From: Nocardia brasiliensis ATCC 700358
GTDB lineage: Bacteria > Actinomycetota > Actinomycetes > Mycobacteriales > Mycobacteriaceae
Reading direction: 5' to 3'
NCBI RefSeq assembly: GCF_000250675.2
Contig: NC_018681.1
Location: forward strand, 3,286,001-3,350,000
Length of the DNA: 64,000 nt
Below the pieces are notes generated by a model, which saw only the letters and a list, made by a program, of their open reading frames with translations, was not told the DNA's origin and did not search any database. Both the position numbers and the translations under genes were made by a program. This document shows, piece after piece, positions 7,854-15,657 of the stretch. Every line of letters starts with the position of its first letter. Position 1 is the stretch's first letter.

Positions 7854-8513
7854 GTGCCCGACAGTCCTGTGCGGCAGCCCGCCGACCCGGCCGTGCTGCA
7901 TCCCATGCCCGGCCAGCCGCGCGTGGTGCAACTGCGGCCCCTGCTCACCTCGCCCCTGATCGAGGTCGGGGACTATTCCTATTACGACGACCCGGACGAC
8001 GCGACCGCGTTCGAAACCCGCAACGTGCTGTACCACTACGGGCCGGAGAAGCTGATCATCGGGAAGTTCTGCGCGCTGGGCACCGGCACGCGGTTCATCA
8101 TGAACGGCGCCAACCACCGGATGGACGGCCCGTCTACGTTTCCCTTTCCCACCATGGGCGGTTCCTGGGCGGAGCACTTCGACCTGCTCACCGATCTGCC
8201 GAACCGCGGCGACACCATCGTCGGCAACGACGTGTGGTTCGGCAACGGCGTCACCGTGATGCCCGGTGCGCGGATCGGGCACGGCGCGATCATCAGCACC
8301 GGCTCCGTGGTGACCGGCGCGGTGCCCGATTACGGCATCGTCGGCGGTAATCCGGCCCGGCTCATCCGAACCCGCTACAGCGACAACGACATCGCGCGTC
8401 TGCTCGCCGTCGCGTGGTGGGACTGGCCCACCGCACACCTCACCGCCCACATCCGGACCATCATGTCCGGCACCATCGACGATCTGGAGGCCGCCGCCGC
8501 ATCCTTGGACTGA
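7854..8513 (+). CDS. Vat-like xenobiotic O-acetyltransferase (left-handed beta-helix, CatB/Vat family)
   Basis: Protein of 219 residues starting at GTG 7854 with AAGGAG seven bases upstream. Vat hallmarks: the early segment GDYSYYDD, then LIIGKFCALGTGTRFIMN, and the active-site motif NGANHRMDG with catalytic H88. Hexapeptide repeats of the left-handed beta-helix follow (TIVGNDVWFGNGVTVMPGA region), with IVGGNPARLIR near the end. Enzymes with this combination transfer acetyl from acetyl-CoA to a hydroxyl of group A streptogramins; related XAT enzymes act on chloramphenicol. It lies 35 bases after the ABC-F gene and probably shares its transcript and TetR control. A non-antibiotic acceptor cannot be excluded. 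Confidence 0.82.
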   Translation: MPDSPVRQPADPAVLHPMPGQPRVVQLRPLLTSPLIEVGDYSYYDDPDDATAFETRNVLYHYGPEKLIIGKFCALGTGTRFIMNGANHRMDGPSTFPFPTMGGSWAEHFDLLTDLPNRGDTIVGNDVWFGNGVTVMPGARIGHGAIISTGSVVTGAVPDYGIVGGNPARLIRTRYSDNDIARLLAVAWWDWPTAHLTAHIRTIMSGTIDDLEAAAASLD

Positions 8514-8524
8514 CGAGAAAAGCC

Positions 8525-9595
8525 TTATGCGACAGGAGCTTTGCTTGCGGTAGGAACCGCCAAGGGGAGGAAGGCCGGGCGGCGGTCCAGGCGCGCCCGG
8601 TCGACGGGCGCGGCGAAATGGTGGTCCAGGCGGCGGGCCGCTTCGGCCCAGTCGCGCATGGTGCGGACGGGGGCGAGGGTCTGGACGACGAAAGGGTCCG
8701 ACCAGCGCGCTAGTGCGCGCTCCCACAAGACCATCGGAGGTTCGTCGAGGACGCTGCCGACGGTGCCCTCGTAGATCGGCATCGCGTGCACCTCACCGTC
8801 GGGCCGGACATGCATGATGGGCAGGACGCTGCCCTCGGCGACATGGTCCGGGTGGATCATGTCGTGCCAGTGGTCGTCGATCCGGATATCCAGTCCCGCG
8901 GGCGCGAGGTCGCGCAGGTGCGCGAGATACTCAGGGCTGAGCAGGCGTTGGGATTCGGCGTCGTCCAGCAGTTCGTGATCGACGAACCCAGGGCGGTTGG
9001 CGAGCCCGGCGGGCATGGTCACGGTGAACACCAGATGCCGCAGTTCGGGAAAACGGGGCGCGATGGTCGTGCAGAACTCCTCGACCTGATGCAGATTGCT
9101 GCGCATGATCGACACCTCGATGCCGAGCGTGCCGGGGTCCTGCCCTTCGGCTTTCATCCGGCGTGCGGTGCCGTCGAGGAGTTGCACCGCGGCCAGGCCC
9201 CGCTCGAAGGCGCGCGCCCGGCCCCGGATGCGGTCGTGCACATCGGCGGTGGCGCCGTCCATGCTGACCGCGACAGTGCTGAAGTGCCGCAACGACTCTT
9301 CGGCCTTGTGCGCGTCCACGGGTAGGCCGCTCGTGTAGAGGATGACGGAGATGCCCGCCTGTGTGAAACGCTCGGCGATCTCGAAAACGCCGTCCACCAG
9401 CAACGGTTCGCCGCCGGCGATCGCCACCTCCTGCGGCTGCAGGGAAAGGAACGCGTCCGCCATGCGGAAGAGTTGGTCGCGCGCCGGATGCAAGGTCGGC
9501 CGCCGGCCCGATTCGGAATAGCAGTGCACACACCGTAACGGGCACGCGTAGGTGATATCCCAGATTATTCCTACCGGACCTTGGCTGACGTCCAC
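8525..9595 (-). CDS. Radical SAM enzyme with degenerate SPASM-like C-terminus, probable RiPP maturase
   Basis: Protein of 356 residues. The CxxxCxxC motif (C18, C22, C25 in CPLRCVHCY) binds the [4Fe-4S] cluster that cleaves S-adenosylmethionine. A GGEP motif (AIAGGEPLL) contacts SAM, and VSMDGA marks a later strand of the barrel. The C-terminal region has the order seen in SPASM domains (a PDGEV strand, a Gly-rich turn, then a helix with W), but the auxiliary-cluster cysteines are replaced: only one Cys (FCTTI) remains after the SAM motif. GTG start at 9595 follows a GGAAGGGG stretch. It is divergent from a RiPP precursor gene and a LanL-type synthetase, so modification of that peptide is the likely role. 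The chemistry (epimerisation, C-C crosslink, other) cannot be read from sequence. Confidence 0.8.
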   Translation of the reverse strand: MDVSQGPVGIIWDITYACPLRCVHCYSESGRRPTLHPARDQLFRMADAFLSLQPQEVAIAGGEPLLVDGVFEIAERFTQAGISVILYTSGLPVDAHKAEESLRHFSTVAVSMDGATADVHDRIRGRARAFERGLAAVQLLDGTARRMKAEGQDPGTLGIEVSIMRSNLHQVEEFCTTIAPRFPELRHLVFTVTMPAGLANRPGFVDHELLDDAESQRLLSPEYLAHLRDLAPAGLDIRIDDHWHDMIHPDHVAEGSVLPIMHVRPDGEVHAMPIYEGTVGSVLDEPPMVLWERALARWSDPFVVQTLAPVRTMRDWAEAARRLDHHFAAPVDRARLDRRPAFLPLAVPTASKAPVA

Positions 9596-9796
9596 GGGAA
9601 ACCCCTTCCCCCAGAATAATTCGGTTGAGTGCCGTTCACGGTAATGCGGCGCCGGAGTAGGAGCGACTCGCTGGTTCGGTGAGCGGACCGGCGCATGGCA
9701 ATTCGGCTACCGCTCGCCGAACAATGATGGCGCGTCCGGTAATTCAACCGGTTGCTGTCGGGCCTGCATCGACCCGATTCGAGAAAGGAAGCGACG
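9596..9796. promoter_or_regulatory. Divergent region between radical SAM gene and RiPP precursor
   Basis: Two hundred bases with no convincing gene. They must hold the promoters for the leftward radical SAM gene and the rightward precursor. Composition is less GC-rich than the flanks near 9613-9630 (AGAATAATTCGGTTGAG) and 9700-9765. No clear operator palindrome was found. Confidence 0.4.
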
Positions 9797-9928
9797 ATGG
9801 AGCGAGAAATCGAGCAGCTGAGCACGGATGTGGCTGCGCTGCAGACGCTGCCGGAACGTGATCACGGCGCCGGCGCGGTCATCTGGCCGGACCCCACCCG
9901 GGGCTCGGCCTGCCGCGGCGATCAGTGA
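9797..9928 (+). CDS. RiPP (lanthipeptide) precursor peptide, class IV-like leader
   Basis: Peptide of 43 residues, AAAGGAAG ribosome-binding site directly upstream of ATG 9797. The N-terminal half is acidic and helical, with EIEQL near residues 4-8 and LQTLPERD at 15-22. This pattern matches class IV lanthipeptide leaders such as VenA, where an Ile-Glu...Leu segment is followed by LPExD. The C-terminal half (from about residue 23) is Gly- and Pro-rich, with W30, P31, D32, then T34, S37 and a single C39 as the only dehydratable residues and thiol. One (methyl)lanthionine ring is therefore the maximum. The Trp-Pro-Asp part is a possible target of the adjacent radical SAM enzyme. The synthetase gene follows after a hairpin. 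Confidence 0.72.
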   Translation: MEREIEQLSTDVAALQTLPERDHGAGAVIWPDPTRGSACRGDQ

Positions 9929-9952
9929 TCCAGGGGCTTTCCGTGTGACGTC

Positions 9953-9978
9953 GCGGAGGGGAGTGCTGTCCCCTCCGC
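9953..9978 (+). terminator. Strong hairpin between precursor and lanthipeptide synthetase
   Basis: Perfect 10-base-pair stem: left arm GCGGAGGGGA (9953-9962), loop GTGCTG (9963-9968), right arm TCCCCTCCGC (9969-9978). No T-run follows. It sits 25 bases after the precursor stop and about 45 to 50 bases before the synthetase start, the place where RiPP operons often carry a partial terminator or 3'-stabilising hairpin so that more peptide than enzyme is made. Confidence 0.65.
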
Positions 9979-10022
9979 ACGCACAGTGAAAGATGCTACC
10001 GCGCACAGGAATCGGGGACGGG

Positions 10023-12620
10023 ATGGTGAATCCGGTAGCCGAGGCGACTCTCGTTGAGCTGGCGCAGCGCCACCTCGCCGGGCGCTCCGATCGGCGAATC
10101 TGGACCGACGGCGTCTGGTGCCATCTGAGCCCGGTGAATTATCGCTGGCCGCGGCAGGGGTGGAAGCTGCATATCGCGGCCACGGTCGGGTCGGCCGCCA
10201 CCGTACTCGACCGCACGCTCGACATTGTGCTGCGCACCGAATGCTCGGGTAAATTCGCCGCCTCGCTCGAGCAGGTGCGCCGATTGAATTCGGCCGACTA
10301 TCCGCGTGGTGGCGCAGGGAAATTCATCACCGTCTATCCCCGCGACGATGCACAGCTACGCGTCCTGGCGGCGCTGCTGCACGAAGCCACCGCCGGGCTC
10401 GCCGGACCGGCGATTCTGTCCGACCGGCCCTATGCGGCCGGCAGTCTGGTGCATTACCGCTACGGGGAGTTCCTCGGCGAGGACGTCATCGGTGGCAGCG
10501 GCGACTATCTGCCGATGCTGACCGCGCCGGACGGCAGCCGGGTCGAGGACCGGCGCGACGCGTGGTTCGCGCCGCCGGTCTGGGCGGACGATCCCTTCGG
10601 CCGGCCCCGATCGACGGAAAAGGCGACGAGCGGTGTGCTGCTGGCGAATCGGTTCGAGGTGCGCCGGGCGATCGTGCACGCCAACAAGGGCGGCGTCTTC
10701 GAGGCGACCGATCGGCTCACCGGCGCGGAGGTGGTGGTCAAACAGGCGCGGGCGGGTGTGGGCGACGGCCCGCACGGCTGGAATGTGCAGGACGCGCTGC
10801 GCAACGAAGCCGAGATGCTGGACCTGCTGAGCCCGTTGGCGCCGCGCCGACTCGCCCTGTTCGAGCAGCAGCACGACCTCTTCCTGGTTCAGGAGATGAT
10901 CGCGGGCACCACCTTTCTCGAGTGGCGCGGCCGTCGGCACGGTGCACTGGACTGGCGCGCGACGGCACTGCGGCTCACCGAGCTGCTGGCCGCGGTGCAC
11001 GCCCGAGGCGTGGTCCTGCAGGACTTCTCGGCCTCGAACGTGATGGTGCGTCCGGACGATTCGCTGGTGCTGGTGGACCTGGAGTTCGCCGGCCGGTCCG
11101 GCGCTATCCGGATGACCGGCTGGACTCCGGATTACGCCGCGCCGGAGCAGATTTCAGGTGCTGCGGCGGATTTCGCGGCGGATCGTCATGCGCTGGGCGC
11201 GCTGCTGTTCCTGCTGTGCCTGGGCGCCAAGCCGAGCTTCGCGCCCGATGATCGTCCGGCGAGGAGCAAGGCCGCACGCATCGCGCGACTACTGGAGCTG
11301 GCCGCCGAGACCGACCGCGAGATCGCCACGGCGCGTCCGCTGTTGCTCGGCTTGCTCGCGGACGACCCGGCTGAGCGCTGGTCGCTCGACCGCGTTCACG
11401 GCTTTCTCACCGGCGACCACCAGGACCCGCCGCGACGGCGTGCCCGGCACCGGACGACCGATATCGATCGCCTGCTGGACGACGGCGTCGGCTATCTCCT
11501 GAACACGATGACGCCCGCCGGGGAGCGCCTTTGGCCGGTCAGCGACGGCGGCAAACGCAGCGATCCGTGCAACGTCTACCACGGTGCGGCCGGCGTCCTC
11601 GCCACCTTGACCCGCGTCGCCGAGGTCCGCCGGGACGCGCGAGTGCTCGCCGCGTTGCCGATCGCCGCCGACTGGATCATCGACCGGACGACCGCGCGAA
11701 ACCCGGTGCCCGGCCTTTATATCGGCCGCTCCGGGACCGCTGTCGCGCTGTGCGCCGCAGGCCGGGTCCTGGATTCGGAGCGTCTGGTCCGAGTGGGTAC
11801 GCAGCTGTTCGGCGAGGTTCCGCGCGACTGGCCGAACAACGATGTCACCCACGGACTCGCCGGTGCGGGCTACGCGGCACTGCTGCTCTGGTCGGCGACC
11901 GGCCGAACCGAATTCCGCGACCGCGCAGCCGAATACGCGGCGGTCCTGACCGAGCGCGCCGAGCGCCGGGACGGTGTGCTGGTCTGGCCGGTCCCGCACG
12001 ACTACGACTCCCGCTACGCCGGCTCCGTCGACTACGGATTCGCGCACGGCACCGCTGGAATCGGTGCGTTCCTGCTCGCCGCGGGCAGTCGTCTGGACGA
12101 GCCGCGGTGGCTGGAGCTTGCCGCCGAAGCGGCCGAAAGTTTGTGTGGCGCAGCCGTGCCCACGGATGTGGGCGCGCTGTGGCCGATCGGGCCCCGGGAT
12201 ACGACGCGCCTGCTCGATCACTGGTGCAGCGGTTCGGCGGGCATCGGCACGTTCCTGCTGCAGTACTGGCAGGCGAGCGGCGACCGGCAGGCGCGGTCCT
12301 GGGCCGAACGCGCCGCCGAGGCAGTGGGGGCGCGCCGCTGGCGGGCCGGGGCCACGCTGTGCCACGGCCTCGCGGGCAGCGGGGAACTGCTGCTCGATCT
12401 GTGCGCGGCGACGGGAGACGAGCGCGCGCGAGTGCGGGCCGAGGGGATCGCCGCCGCGCTCGCGGTCCGGGCCGGTAGGCATCGGGGACATCTGCTGGCC
12501 GCGGACGAGACGGGCAGCGGCTATGGCGCCGACTACGCCGTCGGCGTGGCAGGCTGGGTCGATTTCCTGCTGCGGCTAAAGCACGGCAATCCCAGGGCGT
12601 GGCTGGTCGGACCACGCTGA
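10023..12620 (+). CDS. Class IV-like lanthipeptide synthetase (LanL: lyase-kinase-cyclase)
   Basis: Protein of 865 residues from ATG 10023 (875 from ATG 9993; a GGGGA site lies four bases before 10023). Three domains in order. (1) N-terminal phospho-Ser/Thr lyase, with GWKLH near 46-50 and RTECSGKF. (2) Ser/Thr kinase from about 210 to 460, with VVVKQ (Lys near 240), a catalytic loop VVLQDFSASNV in which Asp near 334 is kept, and VDLE in place of DFG. (3) LanC-type cyclase from about 480, with HWCSG (Cys near 735) and LCHG (Cys-His near 780-781). These are the three zinc ligands. Class III enzymes lack them, so class IV is favoured. It phosphorylates and eliminates Ser/Thr of the precursor and closes thioether rings. 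Confidence 0.85.
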   Translation: MVNPVAEATLVELAQRHLAGRSDRRIWTDGVWCHLSPVNYRWPRQGWKLHIAATVGSAATVLDRTLDIVLRTECSGKFAASLEQVRRLNSADYPRGGAGKFITVYPRDDAQLRVLAALLHEATAGLAGPAILSDRPYAAGSLVHYRYGEFLGEDVIGGSGDYLPMLTAPDGSRVEDRRDAWFAPPVWADDPFGRPRSTEKATSGVLLANRFEVRRAIVHANKGGVFEATDRLTGAEVVVKQARAGVGDGPHGWNVQDALRNEAEMLDLLSPLAPRRLALFEQQHDLFLVQEMIAGTTFLEWRGRRHGALDWRATALRLTELLAAVHARGVVLQDFSASNVMVRPDDSLVLVDLEFAGRSGAIRMTGWTPDYAAPEQISGAAADFAADRHALGALLFLLCLGAKPSFAPDDRPARSKAARIARLLELAAETDREIATARPLLLGLLADDPAERWSLDRVHGFLTGDHQDPPRRRARHRTTDIDRLLDDGVGYLLNTMTPAGERLWPVSDGGKRSDPCNVYHGAAGVLATLTRVAEVRRDARVLAALPIAADWIIDRTTARNPVPGLYIGRSGTAVALCAAGRVLDSERLVRVGTQLFGEVPRDWPNNDVTHGLAGAGYAALLLWSATGRTEFRDRAAEYAAVLTERAERRDGVLVWPVPHDYDSRYAGSVDYGFAHGTAGIGAFLLAAGSRLDEPRWLELAAEAAESLCGAAVPTDVGALWPIGPRDTTRLLDHWCSGSAGIGTFLLQYWQASGDRQARSWAERAAEAVGARRWRAGATLCHGLAGSGELLLDLCAATGDERARVRAEGIAAALAVRAGRHRGHLLAADETGSGYGADYAVGVAGWVDFLLRLKHGNPRAWLVGPR

Positions 12621-12698
12621 CCACACCGGGCATCGCCGAGTACTTCGCGTGGCGAAACGAAATGCGGAACAATCGCTGTGCACAGCGAAGGGTTCGCC

Positions 12699-14246
12699 AT
12701 GAACGTAGCCGATTCTGCTCGACCCGAGACGCCCGTCCGACGCCTGGATCGGCGCCGCGTCCTCGGCATGATGGCCGCCGCGCCCGTTGCGGTGCCGTTG
12801 CTCCGTGCGGCCGCGGCGACGGCGGCGCCCCGGTCGCGGCCGAACATCCTCGTGCTCATGACCGATCAGGAGCGGGCGGATGTGGTGCTGCCGGCGGGAT
12901 TCGAGCTGCCGACGCGGGCCCGGCTGGCGGCGAACGGGGTGCGCTTCGCCATGCATCACACGCCCACCGCACCGTGCTCGCCCGCGCGCTCCACCCTCTT
13001 CACCGGACTGCACGCCCCGGTGAGCGGCATGCTCGACAACGTGCGCGGCAACGATCTGATGGGCACGGTGCTGGGCGCGATCCAGACCTGGAGTCCTGAC
13101 CTCGACTCCGCGGTCCCGACACTCGGCACCGTGTTGCGGGCCGCCGGCTACCACACCACATATATCGGCAAATGGCATCTGTCCGACGAGGTGGCCGCCG
13201 ATCCGGCGGCGTTGTCGGGGTACGGGTTCGACGAGGCCCACGACATCCTGGCCGCGGGCGGCCCGAACGAGGGCACCCGGCAGGACCCGGGCGTGGTCGG
13301 CCACGCCGTCGACTGGCTGCAACGCCACGGCGGAGATCCCGACCCGTGGTTGTGTGTGGTGAGCATGGTGAATCCGCACGACATGATGTTCTGCCCGCGC
13401 CTCTACCGATTCGAGGACGTGCCGGAGTACGGCGCCGACGTGCCGCCGAATTTCGAATCCGACCTGACCACCAAGCCGCGGGTGCAGAGCCGCTGGCGCA
13501 CCATCAACGGCATCGTCGGCGGGCCAATGCCGACCGAACTCGATTCGCCCGATGCTCGTCGGCAGTGGCAGCGCTGGGGCAACTGGTATCTCGAATTGCT
13601 GCGCCGCACAGACGAATTGAGCGGGCAGGTGCTGGCCGCCGTCGAGCGCAGCGGCGCTGCGGACAACACCGTGGTGGTGCAGGTCGCCGACCACGGCGAA
13701 CTCGGTGGTGCCCACGGCCTGCGGCAGAAGGGGGCGATGATCTATCGGGAGAACAACCGGGTACCGCTGGTCATCGCCGATCCCCGTGCGCCGGCCGGGC
13801 ACGGCCGGACCGCGAATGCGTTGACCTCCCATATCGATCTGGTGCCGACGCTGGCGGCGCTGGCCGGGATCGACGGTGCCGCAGCGGGTTCGGGGCCGGG
13901 CCGGAATCTGGTGCCGGTGCTCGCCGATCCGGCGCGCACGGTCCGGGACGCGATCCTGCTCACCTCGGACGCGAAATCCAGTGGGGGACAGCTGCCGGGC
14001 AGCCGGTACTGTCTGCGCGGCGCGATCACCGCCCGCTACAGCTTCGGCAGATACTCCACTCCGGAGCAGCTCGGCGGGCCGCGCGGCGAGTTCGAGTACG
14101 AACTCTACGATCGCCAGGTCGACCCGCTGGAGCTGCACAATCTCGCGCACGGCGGCGGCGCGGCCGGACTGGTCGAGGACCTGAACGATCTGGTCGATTC
14201 GCTGCTCGCCCGGGAACTGCGCCGGCCCGACACCGAAACCCGTTGA
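12699..14246 (+). CDS. Exported sulfatase (formylglycine-dependent type I sulfatase family)
   Basis: Protein of 515 residues from ATG 12699 (GAAGGG seven bases upstream; GTG 12678 is possible but weaker). Tat signal: RRLDRRRVLGMM followed by a hydrophobic stretch and an Ala-rich cleavage region. The mature part begins PNILVLMTDQERAD, with the metal-binding DQ of alkaline-phosphatase-fold sulfatases. The motif CSPARS (in APCSPARSTLFTG) is the CxPxR sequence whose Cys is turned into formylglycine. GKWHL and VADHGELGGAHG provide further metal and active-site residues. The substrate (sulfate ester of sugar, sterol or other) is not evident. It follows the lanthipeptide synthetase by about 80 bases on the same strand but has its own ribosome-binding site, and I see no reason to link the functions. 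Confidence 0.85.
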   Translation: MNVADSARPETPVRRLDRRRVLGMMAAAPVAVPLLRAAAATAAPRSRPNILVLMTDQERADVVLPAGFELPTRARLAANGVRFAMHHTPTAPCSPARSTLFTGLHAPVSGMLDNVRGNDLMGTVLGAIQTWSPDLDSAVPTLGTVLRAAGYHTTYIGKWHLSDEVAADPAALSGYGFDEAHDILAAGGPNEGTRQDPGVVGHAVDWLQRHGGDPDPWLCVVSMVNPHDMMFCPRLYRFEDVPEYGADVPPNFESDLTTKPRVQSRWRTINGIVGGPMPTELDSPDARRQWQRWGNWYLELLRRTDELSGQVLAAVERSGAADNTVVVQVADHGELGGAHGLRQKGAMIYRENNRVPLVIADPRAPAGHGRTANALTSHIDLVPTLAALAGIDGAAAGSGPGRNLVPVLADPARTVRDAILLTSDAKSSGGQLPGSRYCLRGAITARYSFGRYSTPEQLGGPRGEFEYELYDRQVDPLELHNLAHGGGAAGLVEDLNDLVDSLLARELRRPDTETR

Positions 14247-14266
14247 GCCGCAATTATTGCTGCGGC
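14247..14266. terminator. Weak hairpin between convergent sulfatase and ROK genes
   Basis: GCCGCA at 14247-14252 pairs with TGCGGC at 14261-14266 around an AT-rich loop, immediately after the sulfatase stop and 20 bases before the end of the convergent ROK gene. Only six pairs, so support is modest. Confidence 0.35.
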
Positions 14267-14285
14267 GCAGCGGTCTCGGACCGCG

Positions 14286-15518
14286 TCAGGTCGCCGAGGT
14301 GCGCAGCGCGCGGCGGGCGGCGATGGAGCCGAACGTTTCCCGGTCGGCGAGGAATCCGTCGAGGGCGAAGGTGGCGGCGCCGAGACTGGCCGGATTGTGC
14401 GGCAGCGCCGAGAGTTGCAGTGTCACCGCGTCGAAGGGGTCGGTCATCGCATGATGGGCGGCCACCCGCCGGGTCACCTCGAGCAGCGGCGGGCCGAGAT
14501 GATCGGCGACCAGGTCGCCGAAGACCATGGTGCGCGGGTTGAACAGGTTGACCAGATTGGCCACGGCGACACCGAGATAGTGCCCTGTCCGGTCGATCAC
14601 CGCCAGTGCGACCGGGTCCTCGCGCCCGGCCGCCGCGGCGATCGCCGCGATGGTGGCGGCGTCGTCGGACGCGAGCATCGGGCTGGCCGGGTCGAGTTCG
14701 CGCAGGGTGCGCACGATCCCGGGCGCGCCGACGTACGCCTCCACGCAACCTGTTCGCCCGCAACGGCATTCGCGCCCGTCCAGCACGAGATTGGTGTGGC
14801 CCCACTCGCCCGCGCTGTTGCTGACCCCGCGATAGAGCATCCCGTCGACGACCACGCCGATGCCGACGCCCGCGCGCAGCGTCACCACGATCAGATCGTC
14901 CACATCACGCCCCGCGCCGAACCAGAGATGCGCCGCGGTACTGGCTTTGAGCGGATTGTCGAGATAGAGCGGATGCGGGAGCTGGTCGTCGAGCAGCTCC
15001 TTGAGCGGCACATCGTGCCAATGCCAGTACGGCGAGAAGACCGAGATCCCGCCTTCGGGCTCGACCAGGCCGGGCACGCTCAACCCGGCGCCGAGCACCT
15101 TGTCGGCGTCGCCTGCGGTGAGTTCGCGGATGCCGCGAATGATGAGCGCGGCGACATCGTGCGGCTCGGTGGCGGCCGGGTCGACGGGGATCTCCACCGC
15201 GCGCAATGCCGTCATGGCCAGGTCGAAAAGGTCGAAGTGGATCGCTGTTTCGGCGATGTCGACGCCGACCAGCAGGCCGCGGTCGGGGTTGATCGCGAGC
15301 CGGGCCCGGGGCCTGCCGACGCCCGGCGCGTCGTGACCGAGCTCCACGAGCACGCCGACGTCGAGCAGTTCGGCGATCATGTTGCCGACCGTGGCGAACG
15401 AGAGCCCGGTCGCGCGGGCGATGTCCTGCCTGCTGATATGGCCGTCGGCGGCGTACACCGCCTGTAGTACGCCGAACCTGTTGCGGCGCCGGATGTCGCG
15501 CGCGGTCAGCTGATACAC
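14286..15518 (-). CDS. ROK-family transcriptional regulator (sugar-responsive)
   Basis: Protein of 410 residues from GTG 15518, which has GGAGGAG nine bases upstream; the frame stays open to 15572 without support. The N-terminal winged helix-turn-helix is RNRFGVLQAVYAADG then ISRQDIARATGLSFATVGN. The ROK sugar-kinase-like domain follows, with GVDI, the segment LRAGVGIGVVVDG, and the zinc site CRCGRTGC that is diagnostic of ROK proteins, preceded by GEWGHTN. The enzyme-type catalytic Asp region is replaced by NPLKA, consistent with a regulator that binds sugar without phosphorylating it. It is divergent from the sugar transporter and galactonate-type pathway operon and is the obvious candidate for its repressor. 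Confidence 0.88.
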   Translation of the reverse strand: MYQLTARDIRRRNRFGVLQAVYAADGHISRQDIARATGLSFATVGNMIAELLDVGVLVELGHDAPGVGRPRARLAINPDRGLLVGVDIAETAIHFDLFDLAMTALRAVEIPVDPAATEPHDVAALIIRGIRELTAGDADKVLGAGLSVPGLVEPEGGISVFSPYWHWHDVPLKELLDDQLPHPLYLDNPLKASTAAHLWFGAGRDVDDLIVVTLRAGVGIGVVVDGMLYRGVSNSAGEWGHTNLVLDGRECRCGRTGCVEAYVGAPGIVRTLRELDPASPMLASDDAATIAAIAAAAGREDPVALAVIDRTGHYLGVAVANLVNLFNPRTMVFGDLVADHLGPPLLEVTRRVAAHHAMTDPFDAVTLQLSALPHNPASLGAATFALDGFLADRETFGSIAARRALRTSAT

Positions 15519-15657
15519 GGTCGGATCTCCTCCTGCGCTGGTGGCGTCAACATACCGAACGACTTCGACCAACAGTATTTACAACAGTTAGTGGAAGTCT
15601 TACTGTAACCCGCATCACTATGCGACGCGAGTATGCGTCAGATCACTAGGAGTGCCC
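15519..15657. promoter_or_regulatory. Divergent promoter/operator region of the ROK gene and sugar operon
   Basis: Within 139 bases there are two direct copies, AACAGTA (15571-15577) and AACAGTTA (15583-15590), and an inverted relative TTACTGTAA (15600-15608), itself a 9-base odd palindrome. The cluster lies midway between the two divergent starts, where a ROK repressor would be expected to act. AGGAG at 15647-15651 is the ribosome-binding site of the first transporter gene. Confidence 0.5.

Noticed and set aside
12699..14246. Sulfatase as part of the lanthipeptide cluster
   Set aside because: It has its own ribosome-binding site and a Tat signal, and no known role of such sulfatases in RiPP maturation; adjacency alone is not enough.
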